The translations under genes were made by a program, and so were the position numbers. A stretch of 64,000 nt of DNA from Tethya wilhelma (Eukaryota; Porifera; Demospongiae; Tethyida; Tethyidae): the NCBI GenBank assembly GCA_964030475.1, contig CAXIPT010000006.1, positions 3,787,337 to 3,851,336 of the forward strand, in the 5' to 3' direction. Under the pieces are notes generated by a model, which did no database searches, was not told the DNA's origin, and was given only the letters and a program-made list of their open reading frames with translations. Below, one piece after another: positions 1 through 16,529 of this stretch. How positions within the stretch are numbered: the stretch's first letter is position 1; every line of letters starts with the position of its first letter.

Positions 1-55
1 TCTGACACACACACACACCCTCTATATCTCATTCAGATCCAGGAGGTAGGACACG

Positions 56-182
56 GTTGACCTTTGTGCAATAGTTCACTAATGACGGTACCTTCTTAGC
101 CCATGATATTAATCATGTGATCTAATTAAAATTGTGGGCAGCAAGGGTACCATCATTAGTGAACTTTTGCACAAAGGTCAAC
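56..182. repeat. Short hairpin element (imperfect inverted repeat)
   Basis: Two arms of about 48 nt, roughly 56-103 and 135-182, are reverse complements with a few mismatches around a loop of about 30 nt. Both arms carry the core GACCTTTGTGCA or its complement. It resembles a small MITE or foldback element. It lies where the next exon of the USP3-like gene might be expected, so it is probably intronic. Confidence 0.75.
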
Positions 183-474
183 TGTCTTATCTCCTTTGTA
201 TCTGACTGGCTTTTGACAGCTCCATTGAATGAAAAGGTCACATTGTTCAAGTGCTACTATAGCATATTGCATAGAATATGTAGTCTAGTTTGGGAAATCT
301 TAGCCAGAAAACAAAAATTCCACTAATAAGTGTTTTAACCTAATCATTTTGGGACACTTTGATAAAGGTTAAACACCATTCAAAGTCAACACTCAATGCA
401 ATTGATTTCTACAATAAACATCTTTTACTTTAACAGTGGAAAAAAAAAAGTTCCCATCTCCATGTTTCACTCAC

Positions 475-2967
475 ATCACTCTGGAGCATCCCGCCAAAGA
501 TCTCTGAGACAATGGTGGAAGGTGTTCTCTCCTTCTCTTCTCTCTTTGACTCCATCAAAGAAGAAGAAGATGGTAGCTCCATCACCTCAGCTAGCTCCGT
601 GTGAAGCTTGTCCAAGAGGTAGCGCATAAACTCGTGAGCATCTTGTTGTTGATAGCCCCTGCAATGATAGGAAATATTCAAGTGAAAGTTTTGGTTTGAA
701 ATAGAAAATTTTCAATCAATTTTATCAAGAATCTTCCATTAATGTCAGCTGGGAGAATTAAGGAGGCTAGCAAAATATATGGCTAATATTACACAACAGT
801 GTGTGTGTGTGTGTGGGAGGGTGTGTGTGTGTGCATTCATGTGTGTGCATGTGTGTAATAATTTTAATACCTAAATTTTGGTACCAGTCTCCATACGACA
901 GAGAAGAGGGAGTCGGGAGAGAGGACTCCTCTGTCCTCCCAGAGGGCACACGATATCTTACGCACTTCTTCCACAAGTGTACCACTGAGAGAGTGAGCGT
1001 GTGTGTATTGTGTACGAAACATGATGACCCACTACCATCTGCACATACATAAGTTTACCTACAGTGCTGTGATTTTCAAATAAAATACAAATAGGTAATG
1101 GTCATCAGAATGACAAAGCATATATTAGGTGACATATATATAGATCTTCAACTAGTTAGCTATCTATCACTAGGTATACCAGGCTCTCTCCTTGCTTATT
1201 TCAAAGAAAATATTCGCAAAGGAGGAGCCTAGAAACGTGGCTTAAGCTATTGCAGTGTCTTATCTGCTACTGTACCTACCATTCATCTGGGTCTGTGTTG
1301 CATCTCGTTTGGTACTTGTGTATGTGTTTAGAGTTTTGTGCCTTCAGTTTCAGTGATGGAAGTTTCTTAAAATAGCAGCAGAACTGTTCTAAGTTACTGC
1401 ATTGGGTAGGTATGTGTGTGTGTGTGTGTGTGTGGACATACACAAAACAATTACTTTTTGTATATAGCAAAGAATTTACAAAACACAAAGTCAAAGAGAA
1501 GTTGCAATTTACCTTAAAGATTGCAAGATGGCATTCATGAAACAAGTATTGCCAAGGTTCTGGAGGCCGGCTGTTCTAACAGGCTTCTTATATCCATTCT
1601 GAATACAAAAATACAACAAAATCTCGCAATATGTCATAATTACATTGGTAAAGGTTGTTGATGAAAATTTCCCGTATAGCACACACCAATAGTCACACCT
1701 GTAACTTAATTATCTTAGGTGCAGGGGGTTGTTCCTCTTCATCACTCCGCGGTGAATTGGACGATGATCTTGATTTACTCCTAGAGTGAACAAAGGCATG
1801 TATTTGATGGAGATAAAGTACAGAGATGTTATATACTTCCTATAGTTTCATACACAGGCTCTTCCAATGCATTTTAATTTTTAAGTGCCAAGGAACCAGT
1901 ACTACACGCAGATGAATAAAATCTCTATAAGCATTGCTTAGCAATTTTGCACTAAAACTTCTCCAGCAGGATATACAGTACACACACTGAAATGAGATAT
2001 GTTTGAAACATGTATATATATACCGGCTAGTTTCCATTTGTTTCTGTATGTGCTGCCGTAGTTCTTGTATGATAGCATTGTCATTTACGACAAAATCATC
2101 ATCCTTGTAGCTACAAAAACAAACAAATTATGTAAACACAGACATAAACAAAATTCAATAAAAAACAAACAAAACAATTGGACATTTATCTATCTCACCA
2201 GTAAACTGTCAAACTTTGATCCATACACATGCAGTGGCCTTCATTCATCTCAGCATGTTTCTTTGCATGTCCATTCACATACCTACAAAGCAAACATAAA
2301 TGTATTGGTAAAGGTGGCCCACAACGCAAAACCAACAGGTAAAAGGTCGTCATAGCAGTAACCAATTGTTGGTAAAGGGTCGTCACGTTAAAAACCACTT
2401 GCATTCAAAGTTAGACTAACAATGTCATGATTATAAATGCTGGGGTGGTTTTCTCATTTCAACACACCTTCCACAGAGAACAGCACCACAAGACAAACAG
2501 ATCCATGGGCTCTTTCGAGATCTACACACTGCATGTATTGAGAATAAAACCATAGATATAACTATATTACCAACAACCCTACTAATCAATCAGTGTAATG
2601 CTCCTGAGCGACGAACAAGTTTTGCTTGTGAATACTAATACAGTTAGCATAAGCACTCAGAGCATGTTTGCTTAGCATTCCAATATATAACTGCCAGTTT
2701 CCGTGGCAAAAAATAACAGAAAAAAAATATGCTGTACTAGAACATGCCACTACTAATATTATCACCTACAATAAAGGCCCATTATGGATAGTGAAATCAT
2801 GAAATCAAATTACAACAAATGATAGCTGTTGTTTGTTGAGCTAGCAAGGATGCAGGATGAGTATGTGTGATGTGCTGACCTTCACAAGCCCATTGGTGAG
2901 GACGTACTGTTAAAATTGCATCTTGATTCAGTAAAACCGACTTATCTAGATGAGAGCATTCAACCAT
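475..2967 (-). CDS. USP3: USP3-like ubiquitin-specific protease (partial, 9 exons)
   Basis: Cysteine protease that removes ubiquitin; vertebrate USP3 acts on histone H2A/H2B in the nucleus. Nine minus-strand exons join in phase: 2880-2967, 2468-2528, 2199-2282, 2024-2110, 1699-1780, 1513-1598, 1280-1396, 871-984 and 475-658, giving 301 codons. The N-terminus is a ZnF-UBP domain (MVECSH, CLSCGAVLCGR, YVNGHAKKH, residues 1 to about 100), followed by an acidic/basic linker. The catalytic Cys box is GLQNLGNTCFMNAILQSL with Cys about 153. Further conserved blocks are SNLEQFCCYFKKLP and YQQQDAHEFMRYLLDKL. The start at 2967 matches the USP3 N-terminus in length. The remaining catalytic exons (second Cys pair, His box) lie beyond the left edge. 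USP44/49 relatives are possible, but the block order and linker fit USP3 best. Confidence 0.9.
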
Positions 2968-3376
2968 GTCTGTCAGATGGCTGTAGAAAATTATATAAAT
3001 GGTCAAGTATATATATTTGTAGACATATTCAAAACACACACATAAAACTAATATTGTGTTAGAAAAATGTAGGACATATCATAGATATTACACACTACGT
3101 ACGTAGTGCAAAATGTTGATTTCAAGCAAACCAGTCGTAAGGGCATTAATTAGAAACCGTACATCTGTTTGCTTGTTTACAATGTTCTTCAATTTAACTT
3201 ACATTTTACCGCTTTCAAATCTTTAGAGAACTTTCGAATTTTGAAATAATGTTCAGCTCTCGTTACAAATTTTCCAGTTAATTATAAAACGCCATTGGCA
3301 ACCGTATATTCATGAACAACGCCCATAAAATATTCCAATTAAAGCGCAGCAGCAAGAATTCCTTTTAGACCATAAA
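2968..3376. promoter_or_regulatory. Probable divergent promoter between USP3-like gene and small ORF
   Basis: This 409-bp gap separates the start of the minus-strand USP3-like gene from a plus-strand small ORF. It holds an ATTGG (inverted CCAAT) box next to TATAAAAC at about 3283-3297. The head-to-head layout suggests a shared promoter; no transcription start can be seen. Confidence 0.35.
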
Positions 3377-3496
3377 ATGCCTCCGCTGGGAGGTGCGGAA
3401 GCAACTGTGGCACTCGGCGAGGAGACTCCGAGTAGGATTGTTATGATAGTGGTTGCACTAGTCATCTTTCATATTGGAGCTCTTGTATCCTATTAG
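3377..3496 (+). CDS. Small single-pass membrane peptide or first exon (39 aa)
   Basis: A 39-codon ORF starts MPPLGGAEATVALGEE and runs into a hydrophobic segment of about 20 residues (IVMIVVALVIFHIGALVSY) before TAG. The shape is a short polar N-terminus plus one transmembrane helix. A GTATCC donor-like site just before the stop means it could instead be a first coding exon. It lies about 410 bp head-to-head with the USP3-like gene and its GC content is higher than the flanks. I do not recognise the family, and chance is not excluded for an ORF this short. Confidence 0.35.
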   Translation: MPPLGGAEATVALGEETPSRIVMIVVALVIFHIGALVSY

Positions 3497-7470
<3,974 letters not shown>

Positions 7471-7471
7471 N

Positions 7472-7521
<50 letters not shown>
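7472..7521. repeat. (GT)n microsatellite after the poly(T)
   Basis: Fifty bases of perfect GT dinucleotide start immediately after the N at 7471. Confidence 0.95.
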
Positions 7522-7522
<1 letters not shown>

Positions 7523-8333
7523 TGCATGTGTGTCTGCATGTCCTCTGCCATGATTTCCTCGAAGCATTGATTACTAGTATGAACTGAACACAATTTATCT
7601 CATAATATTACACGTACTCTTTCGATCCTAAGTACTTAATCCTAGTTTGATTGTAGAAGGAATGAGTTTATTGAGCTGTATAGCAGATGCCCAGTAATGA
7701 GGCAAGAATTAATAATTAAATTTTAAGAAAAAAATGGTCGAAGCACATATATGTGTGTGTCAAGCTACACACACAAGTAAACATGCCTCTGTGAGCTGTG
7801 CTGGAGATATTGCTGGACAGCTGCCCTTGTTGACCAAGACTAGAGTATAATAGGGCTTGAAAATCATTTAATTGTGAGCCATAGTTTTCCAATTATTGGA
7901 TCACTGTCCATTCAGTCCATTGAATCAAACTCGCCACAAACTGTTCCAGGCTTGTGCTTCCTAAACTTTAATTTTGGTCAATTATGGGAGGCCATTTTAA
8001 AGCACACTGTTGTTAAGTTCCTGGTTTAACTGCAGCTAGTTCAGTGAGTGAGTTGCTTGCTGTAAAAGAATCTGTGCTTATTTTTCAATGATGAGGAGGT
8101 ATACGTTTCAGGAGTATTAAATTTTATTCAAGCATAACTATAAAACTGTGCAAAATAATATTTACATTACATGTAAATTGCCACCGTAGTTTTAAATTTT
8201 TTTACATTGTGAAAAATTTTATACACATCACTGTGTACGAAAATTAACCTACTGTAGTGAATTTTTTTTCAATGTGAAAATTTCTGAAACATACTACAGC
8301 AATGATTCACCTAAGTTTTTTCTCACCCTCATA

Positions 8334-8375
<42 letters not shown>

Positions 8376-8502
8376 CACACCCTCATACCCTCACACCCTC
8401 ACACATGTACACACACGCACAGACTGAAAAAGGAACCTTATACAAACACAGCAAGAGAGGAGAAACATTGCAAGCTACTCTCTTCGTAAGGAGCTTTCAA
8501 AT
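7522..8502. other. Upstream region of the ZNF410-like gene
   Basis: No coding exon was recognised. A CT tract grades into (CA)n at about 8334-8373. The downstream coding frame is open back to a TGA at 8425, so the 5' untranslated part or a first intron of the zinc-finger gene probably lies here. Confidence 0.4.
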
Positions 8503-9730
8503 ATGATGCTGACTGCAATACAGACCAACACCAACAGGTCTGTATTCGCTCACAACCACAACCCCGCCCAAAACTCCACCCCCCAACCAGACTGCGACCC
8601 CCAGAACAGGGGTCGGTGTGGAATGGACAAGAATACAACACTCTCGGCCTCCGCAAATTCCACCAGCCCCCCGAGCTTGGCCCCCCAACTCATCCCCATG
8701 GCTGCCATGCACCCCCCTCAACTTATAATCGGTCCGGGGGGTGGTTATACAATCGTCCCTTCGTTAGCTCCGATTAACGGCCTCCAAGTTGGATCAGGAG
8801 AAGGGACGTTTGGCAGTCTCTCCAGTCTGCAACAAACTGGTGTAGCTTCCAACATCTCCAGCAGTACGAGTGGAGGTGGAGGCATTGCTGCTAGACCTGT
8901 AACAGCGGTACAAGCGACTTGTTTCGGACCGAACAGTTTGTTGTCCAACTCTGGGGTGAGTTCGGGCGCTTGCGGGGGAGAAAGTGTCGGAATTGATTCT
9001 TTCCATGCCAACCCTCAAGCAATGACTCAACAAGAACCTCACGGCATGTCCCATTCCCATTCCAGACCGAAACCCCATTCTCTGTTAATACAGAATGGGA
9101 ATCAGACTTCTACTGCCACCACCACCCCCACTCCAGCGGAAGGTGCTGTATTGCAGTTACAACAACAACAGCTGTCGCCCGATTCCAAACCGAACGTCAA
9201 CGCTTTACAACTGGTTTCTCCACTTCGTACAAACAGCGCCATGGCCTCCAGTGGCATCTTGACGTCCAGCAGCTCTGATCCCGCCTTGCACAGCAGCAGT
9301 TCTAAACCATCTCGTGGAGGAGGCGATGAGTTTATCCTGAGTGGGAGAAGAAGATCCAATGCCGAGATATCAACTCGCGTCATACAGCATCACGCAAGTG
9401 ACACGGCTGACACGAATCGGATCAAGATCAAACAAGAACCAATCTCGGATGACGTTCCTCGACAGAGCTGTGCAAGAAGAAACTCGAGCAGTAATGTTGA
9501 GGACTCTTCTTCGTCCTCACGAGGTACAGGATCCTCTCCTGCCAAGAACCCCTATCCGATTAGTGCCCTAATTGATGTCCCCATCATCACCCCTCTTAAT
9601 CGGAGCTCTCGCACGTCAAGTTTGAGCAGTTCACTGTCTTCGTTTCGTTTTGGAGGCAGTTTGAATCAGCTGTGGGCTTCTCAGCTCTCTCTCTCTGGGA
9701 AGATGCCAAATATGAAGAGTACCGGGTGAG

Positions 9731-9772
<42 letters not shown>

Positions 9773-10879
9773 NGATGAGCTGGTTCTTTTGTTGGAATAC
9801 ATAGCAGTTAGCCTAGTTTTACAAATCCCATGTCTGGCCGATTTATAACTTTATTGATTAGTGGTCTTGTTGTACAGTTCTTGATGTGTGTGTGTGTGTG
9901 TATGTTTGTATATGTGTGTGTGTGTGTCTGTGTGTGTGTTTGTATGCATGTGTATTGTGGTATGGCATGCAGCTGTTTTTTAGCTTAAAAATGTTTTTGT
10001 TTGGAGCTTGAGTACATCACATGTATGGAGTGGCGGCTGTAACTTAATCTATGAACCGTGAGTATACCTCTTGCGCAACCGTCAAAGCTTACAACTAACT
10101 TATATATGTACAACCCACCTAGCCTGTATAGCTACCTAGATCTATCCCTAGCTGTTGGCATCGCAATGGCCTCTTTCTACCGTATCTCTGGTGGCCTCTA
10201 AAAACCACTTTCCATGGAGATGATGAGCTCTAATTGTGTTCCAAAGTAGGTTATATAATCATATCACTTTTCTCACAATTTTTTTTTTTTTTTCTTGAAC
10301 AGATTAGAGTTAAGGAATATCAAGGGGTAGGGTTTCCCCATTTAGTCTCCTCTAATTGGACTTTTGTTTCTTAAAACCACTCTCCCATACATTCAAACTG
10401 GCCCAATTTGTCACAGTTACAACCCTCTTCTCTTTGTTGGTCACCCCTTTGTCTCTTGCCTGCATAGCTTCACCGTTCAAGGACAAACAAAAACAGCACA
10501 TCTGTACCTATCATGATAGAACCGTCATATGCTTCACCTGCACCCATAGAATGCGAGGCTAGCTGGCTAAGTTGACATGGTTTGGATGATTCTCTAGATA
10601 TCCTAGTTACTAATATACTCTCATTTTGAAGTTTAAGTGTTTACGTTCTTTTTTGCAACCCAGCCCAGCTGCCTAACACTGTTACCTACACAACGCTCTC
10701 CTACCTTCCTCTTTGTGGACTAGAATATAGAATTGAGACTCTATTATTAGATAAACTATCTTCTAACCCATCATATACCTATATCCTTACTTATCAGAAG
10801 CCTAATTGTTCTTCTCCTACCACCATTAATTTTAGTGGTATAAATTTAAGCTCTTTGTAAGTAAGCACAACTAACTTCC

Positions 10880-10944
<65 letters not shown>

Positions 10945-12728
10945 AATTACATACTTCATTGAGATATTGACTACAAATTAGTTTATTACCCAACTCTTAA
11001 TAATGACTACTCCATCAGAAAGCTAATTGATAGGAATAGCCAAGGGGCTTGGTTAAGGCTTGGTCAGTGTCTCAGTGCAGTAGCTATTAAAAGAATGCAT
11101 GTCTTGACTCCATTGTGCATGCACAATGTCACATATACATGCATTGCAGCAGTCACCATTCATGCATTGTAGTCTCTTATTTGTGAGAATTATTTTTTGT
11201 GGTTATAATTTTCCTCTGTAACTAAGCTGTTTCATTTAATTAGAGAATGTCTTCTGGTTGCTTTGAACTGGCTAACTGGGTCTTCAATTATCAGATTAGA
11301 GCATCTTGTAGGTGGGCAATTATCTCTGAGAATTTCTCATTAGGTTAAGATAATAGCCTCCCATTATGTCTGTTTCCATAGTCTGGCCGGTAAACTACGT
11401 TACTCACGGAATCACTAGAGGGTTACACACACACCGGGGGTTCACAATGTGGGCTGCGGGACAGCCGCTAGCCGAATAATTCTATTTTTTAATTCAGTTT
11501 TGTGCCTAGACAGGTTGCCTTTGAGAGATGCCATACTTATCACAGCGGAAATTAGCCTTCAAGGATGAGTGTACGAGTAATAAAATTATTTTTTTTACTA
11601 GTTCAACGTGAAAAAACACTAAGCAATGACCTGTGCACATTCGTACAGTTTTAGTCTCTCTTCTAAAGGTTGCCAAGTTTTATAATTCTTGACCTCTAGT
11701 GAATAATGTAGTGAATGTCTTTTGCTACGTACGTTACTTACTTTCGATTTCAAATTTTGTAGATAATGCAGACTATACAGACGATACACTACTCATAGGG
11801 TGTGCTACAATCAAAATACATTGACATCTGCATGTCTGTCTGTTAGCATGCATGTAGACACATGTATGCGTGTCATGTAGCTATTTGCCTCTGGCTATAT
11901 GTATGTTTCAGATTTACAAACATGGTAACGTTACATGTACATGGGCTCTCAATGCCCCTATTATGTGTCCTACAATGGTCCATTATCATAATGCTGTTCT
12001 TATAGCAACACCCTGAGCATGCCTACTGAAAAAACATTATCTCTCTAGTGTTATGTTGGATAGTTATAAGAGTATGTCTTCAACAATCAATGTACTCTGC
12101 TCCTATAATAATATGCTTGTATTGTTCAGTATAAGCCATTGTTTTTGCATTGAGAGTGCTTAACAATGACCATTGGTCCTTTGCCATTGTATGTGTGTAT
12201 GTATGTGATTATAGTATACCAAGTACTTCACTTCCAGTGACTAACACACAAGTGTGATATTGTCTGCTATTGTTCAATATAATATAGTACTGTAATAGAA
12301 TATCTATTCATTTGTATTATGGTACAATACTCGGTATGCCTGCCTGTGCAGAGAGCTTTCCAAATGGAGTTAGCTTTGATCTTCATTGTGTTGGATTGAC
12401 CACAGCCGTGCCTTGAATTAGTGACACTCTTTGAGAGTTGGCAGGTGGTGGTATATTCCACCTTGTACCGCTCATACCATGTGTGTGTGTGTTTGGCTGC
12501 GTAAGTTATGCTATGAAGATGTTCCTAAATACTACGTGTCCTTAGAAGACCCCTTAGATTTGCTGCGCTGTGATAAAACACTCAACTCCAGCAACATTTT
12601 ACATCATAAAAACTCTTTATTAATTTATGGATATTGATAGTAGACGATAAGAGTGCTTGGTTGGAATTTGTTTAAAGTTGGTTTGAATCTACCTGCTAGC
12701 TGCGTTAGATGGTTTTTTTCTCCCTAGC

Positions 12729-12772
<44 letters not shown>

Positions 12773-15004
12773 ATGTGTGTCATTCCAAAAACGATCTGTT
12801 CACACAATCTCATTGACACACCCAGTAAGGGTCCCTCGTACAATCACATTAAAACATGTGAGTATGTACACTCTGTATTGTTTTCCCTTGTAAACTATGT
12901 GCTAATCACTGTGTGTGCTCTTGCTAACCTGATCAAGATGTGTGAGAGCAAGGTGGTAGCCGTACCACTGTTGCTATAGCAACCAGGGTGGTGATAATGT
13001 ATCAATCTTGTTTGACGTATCAAGTGTGGGACTTTGTTCGGGAGGGAGATTAGATTAACCGATTTACTTTACTGAAAGGGTTGATCCAATAAATGAACCC
13101 AACACTGTTTGCTAACACACTGATATCATCATTTCATCAATTCGCACACTCACTCACACACACACACACACACACACACTTCTAGAAACATCAACGCTGA
13201 TGCAGCTGCTCTTCCATCGCTAGGTAACCAGTACTTTGCCTTCGGTGGCAGTCTCCCTGAACTCTCGCTCACCTCTCTCTCACGCTTGCTACCAAACTCC
13301 TCTGCAAATGATTCCAACATCTCGTCTTGTCCTAGTCTCTTTACCCTCTTCCACTCTCCCCTCTATGTTTATCCTAGCCAGCAGCAGTTGACGACTCCTT
13401 TCATAAACGCCAACGGATCGATTTCCTTTGGTAGTTTTCTCTCTAGTGGCACGAGTCTTTGCAACACTCAGAAACCTTCGTCTTCAAGCTCTTCTGGTGC
13501 TACCAATGAGAATTCCACAGGTGATGAGAAAACGTCGTCTTCTACCAATGAGCTCACTTCTGGCAGTGGTAATACTGAAGTACGGTCCAGTAGAAATAGT
13601 GCTGTTGGCGAAAGTAGTAGTAATAGCCCGGGGGCTTTTGCTCAGTCGCCTGGGTCTTCTGTTTCGGGACAAGAGCCTATACGTCTCTCAATGTATTCTC
13701 CATTGTCCGGTTCCATTCTTGGTCCGCACGTCATCACGGCACTACCAGCATTCAGCACACTCACACGCAACATAGACCCCGCCTCTTTTCAACCAGGGTC
13801 CCATTCCAATTCCATTACATCGCACACAATTACGTCATCGTCCAGTCTGAATCCCGTGTTTTCAACAGCCAATACAACCACTGGAGGAGGAGTGTCTGCC
13901 CACAATCTTAACACGCTGGCCTACGTTGCGACTGCACAACAACAGATGATCACTTCTTCCACCCCTCCCCCTTCACACCCTCACCACCTTCCCATAAGCC
14001 ACACCTCCTCTATGCACAGTTCGGCAGAGCGTCTTCACACTCCACAACAACAACAACATTCGTCACCAGCCGATAGCAAAGATGGGGTCCTTACACTGGG
14101 ATTGAGCCCGGGGTCTGCGGACCTGTATTCAGTCTCACCAAACCAACACGGTCTACTACAGACCTCTCCTATTGTGGCCGGTGTCAACGTGAATGGTATC
14201 AAACTTGAAAATGACCCCTGTCTCACTCAGAGTCCCATGGATCAAATCCCCCAGAATAATAGAGGGGGTCCCCATCATCACGTTCATCATCACATCATGG
14301 CGGCAGCATCGCCCGACGGTGCTTCATTGCCACAGCAACAGCTCGACATGATGCAACCCTCTCATAGTAATATCTCCACTAACGCAGGGGGCAGCGGTAC
14401 GGGAGTGGGGAGAGAACCGAAAAAGGAGAAAGAAAAACCGTACAAGTGCGATCATCCGGGCTGCGGACGTTCTTTCTCATTTCCAGCCCACCTCCGTTCT
14501 CACATTCAACAGATACACATCTCCTATCGGCCATGCAAGTGTGAGTTTCCGGGCTGCGGAAAACGATTTTACACCCCCCAACATCTCAACGTCCACCGAC
14601 GGGTACATACGGGGGAGAGACCGTTCGTGTGCCCCTATACGGAGTGCGCAAAGGCCTTCACGACTGCCGGGAATCTAAAGAACCACATCCGGACTCACAC
14701 GGGAGAGCGCCCGTACGCTTGCAAGTACGAAGGTTGCACAAAGAGGTTCGCAGAGATGTCAAGTCTCAAGAAGCATGAACTGACACACACGGGAGAAAAG
14801 CCTTACAAGTGTAGAGTCTGTGGGAAGGCATTCTCGCAGGCGGGCAGTCGGAACACTCACGAACGGAAGCACAATCCCACGGAGGACGAGGACGGGTCCG
14901 AAGGAGGGGGAATGGGCGGGGCTAAATCGAGACGATATCGGATCAAGAGGATTCCTGTCGTTCCTGGTGGAGTTAAACTACAAGAGGAGACAATGGAGCA
15001 TTGA
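8503..15004 (+). CDS. ZNF410: ZNF410-like C2H2 zinc-finger transcription factor
   Basis: Nuclear DNA-binding factor; vertebrate ZNF410 is known for controlling CHD4. Two exons, 8503-9725 (donor GTGAGT) and 13186-15004 (acceptor TTCTAG), join in phase to 1,013 aa. A long low-complexity Ser/Gln/Thr-rich region contains the sumoylation-type motif IKQE (309-312) and a later IKLE. Five C2H2 fingers follow at about 829-969. Finger text CGRSFSFPAHLRSH, FTTAGNLKNHIRTHTGERP, FAEMSSLKKH and CGKAFSQAGSRNTHERKH matches ZNF410 fingers closely and ZNF143/MTF1 less well. A short basic tail ends the protein. The start is the first Met after an in-frame TGA at 8425; the next codon is also Met. An unrecognised 5' exon is possible. 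The intron is 3.46 kb and full of microsatellites. Confidence 0.85.
9731..9772. repeat. (GT)n microsatellite at the ZNF410-like donor
   Basis: The GT repeat begins just after the exon 1 splice donor and ends at a single N (9773). Related GT tracts continue at about 9886-9950. Confidence 0.95.
10884..10943. repeat. (GA)n microsatellite, intronic
   Basis: About 60 bases of GA dinucleotide inside the intron of the ZNF410-like gene. Confidence 0.95.
12732..12768. repeat. (CT)n microsatellite, intronic
   Basis: CT dinucleotide tract in the same intron. A further (CA)n tract at about 13151-13179 forms the pyrimidine-poor approach to the exon 2 acceptor. Confidence 0.9.
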
Positions 15005-15067
15005 ATGTTTGTTTGTTTGTTTTTGTTTTTGTATTTGTAGCTATTTCAATTTCTCATCTCTCCATTT

Positions 15068-15131
<64 letters not shown>

Positions 15132-15824
15132 ACTTGCTTTTTTCATGACTAAAATGATTTTCAAAGCTATTTTCTTTTTGTATTCTTATACTCATCACTC
15201 AACCACTGGTTATCCCTGGTTATTAAAGCTGGCCTTTATGTTAATTCTGAACCACCATTTCTCACGATCATCATACCTTTATGTCGTTTGTGGCCATTTT
15301 TTTCTCTCTCTCTCTCACTCTCTCTGCCGAAAGATTTGTTTGACTTGCACATTCTTATTTTTTGTCGTTCAATTGTTTTGTATATTATATGACAGTACCA
15401 CCAAATAATTTTTGCTACTCTGTATATTTTCATTGACAGTACTAGTTTTGCCTTTGAATTCTCATTTTATATGTACGTAAAATTTATCGATGTCACATTC
15501 CCATTCTGATCGATATTGTGTCACATGTCAATACTCCATACCCTATGTCCAATGTGTACATGTGTATATATTCCAAGCTAGTGTCATTTAATAATAATGT
15601 AAACTGTTGAAAAACATTTATCCTCAGTATTATTATTATCAGTGTTGTATATTGTTTTTGTCAACACGATTGTCCCAAATTAAGATATTTTATTTTGGTT
15701 ATCAAAATATACGATACACAATGCAAGAATTAAAACTTTCAAGTTTGTTATGTAGCATTCAGGTTTTATTGAACTGGCTATATATGCATGGGTAATTGCG
15801 TGGTGCATGTTTAGTAATGTTATA
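15005..15824. other. 3' region of the ZNF410-like gene with CT repeat
   Basis: Non-coding and AT-rich. A (CT)n tract runs about 15070-15124. The ZNF410-like 3'UTR and the 3'UTR of the convergent P450 must share this 820-bp gap. I see no clean polyadenylation hexamer that decides the ends. Confidence 0.5.
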
Positions 15825-15953
15825 TTAGTTGAGGTTTCTACTTCTAACTTTAAGAAAGATGCCATGCTTTGGTGCCAAGGTGATTCCCATGGCTGTTTGA
15901 AGAGGCACCTGCACAATGTCACGTACAGTATTATATGTATGAATATGTTCGAG

Positions 15954-15992
<39 letters not shown>

Positions 15993-16463
15993 CTCTCTCT
16001 CTCACCTCAGTGTCTGGTGCTCTGACAAAGGAGTACTTCTTGAGGAGTTCAATGAGAGCCATCTTAGCCTCCAGGAGAGCAAACCTCATCCCAATACAGT
16101 TGCGAGGACCAAACCCAAATGGCATGTGAGCCAACTGAGGACGTTTGGCCTTCTCCTCAGCTGTAAACCTAAGAACACAAAAGAACTGAGATTATTACTA
16201 TCTTTAAGAAAATGCACACAAACAGACAATAATTTATTGGATAGAAAGCCTAGTGTTTTATTGTTTATATATAGGGCAAAGAAACTGGCAAATAATCACA
16301 TGAATCTGTCTCACTGACCGATTTGGGTCAAACTTTTCAGGATCCTCCCAGTAGCGAGAATCTTTGTGGATTAGAAACACTGGTACAGTGACATTGGCTC
16401 CCTTGGGGAATGTGATACCATTGAGAGTGGTTGTACGATCAACATGACGAGAAAAGCTAGAGC

Positions 16464-16529
<66 letters not shown>

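Noticed and set aside
801..1052. Plus-strand frame rich in Cys/Val
   Set aside because: It comes from a GT microsatellite and overlaps, antisense, a real exon of the USP3-like gene.
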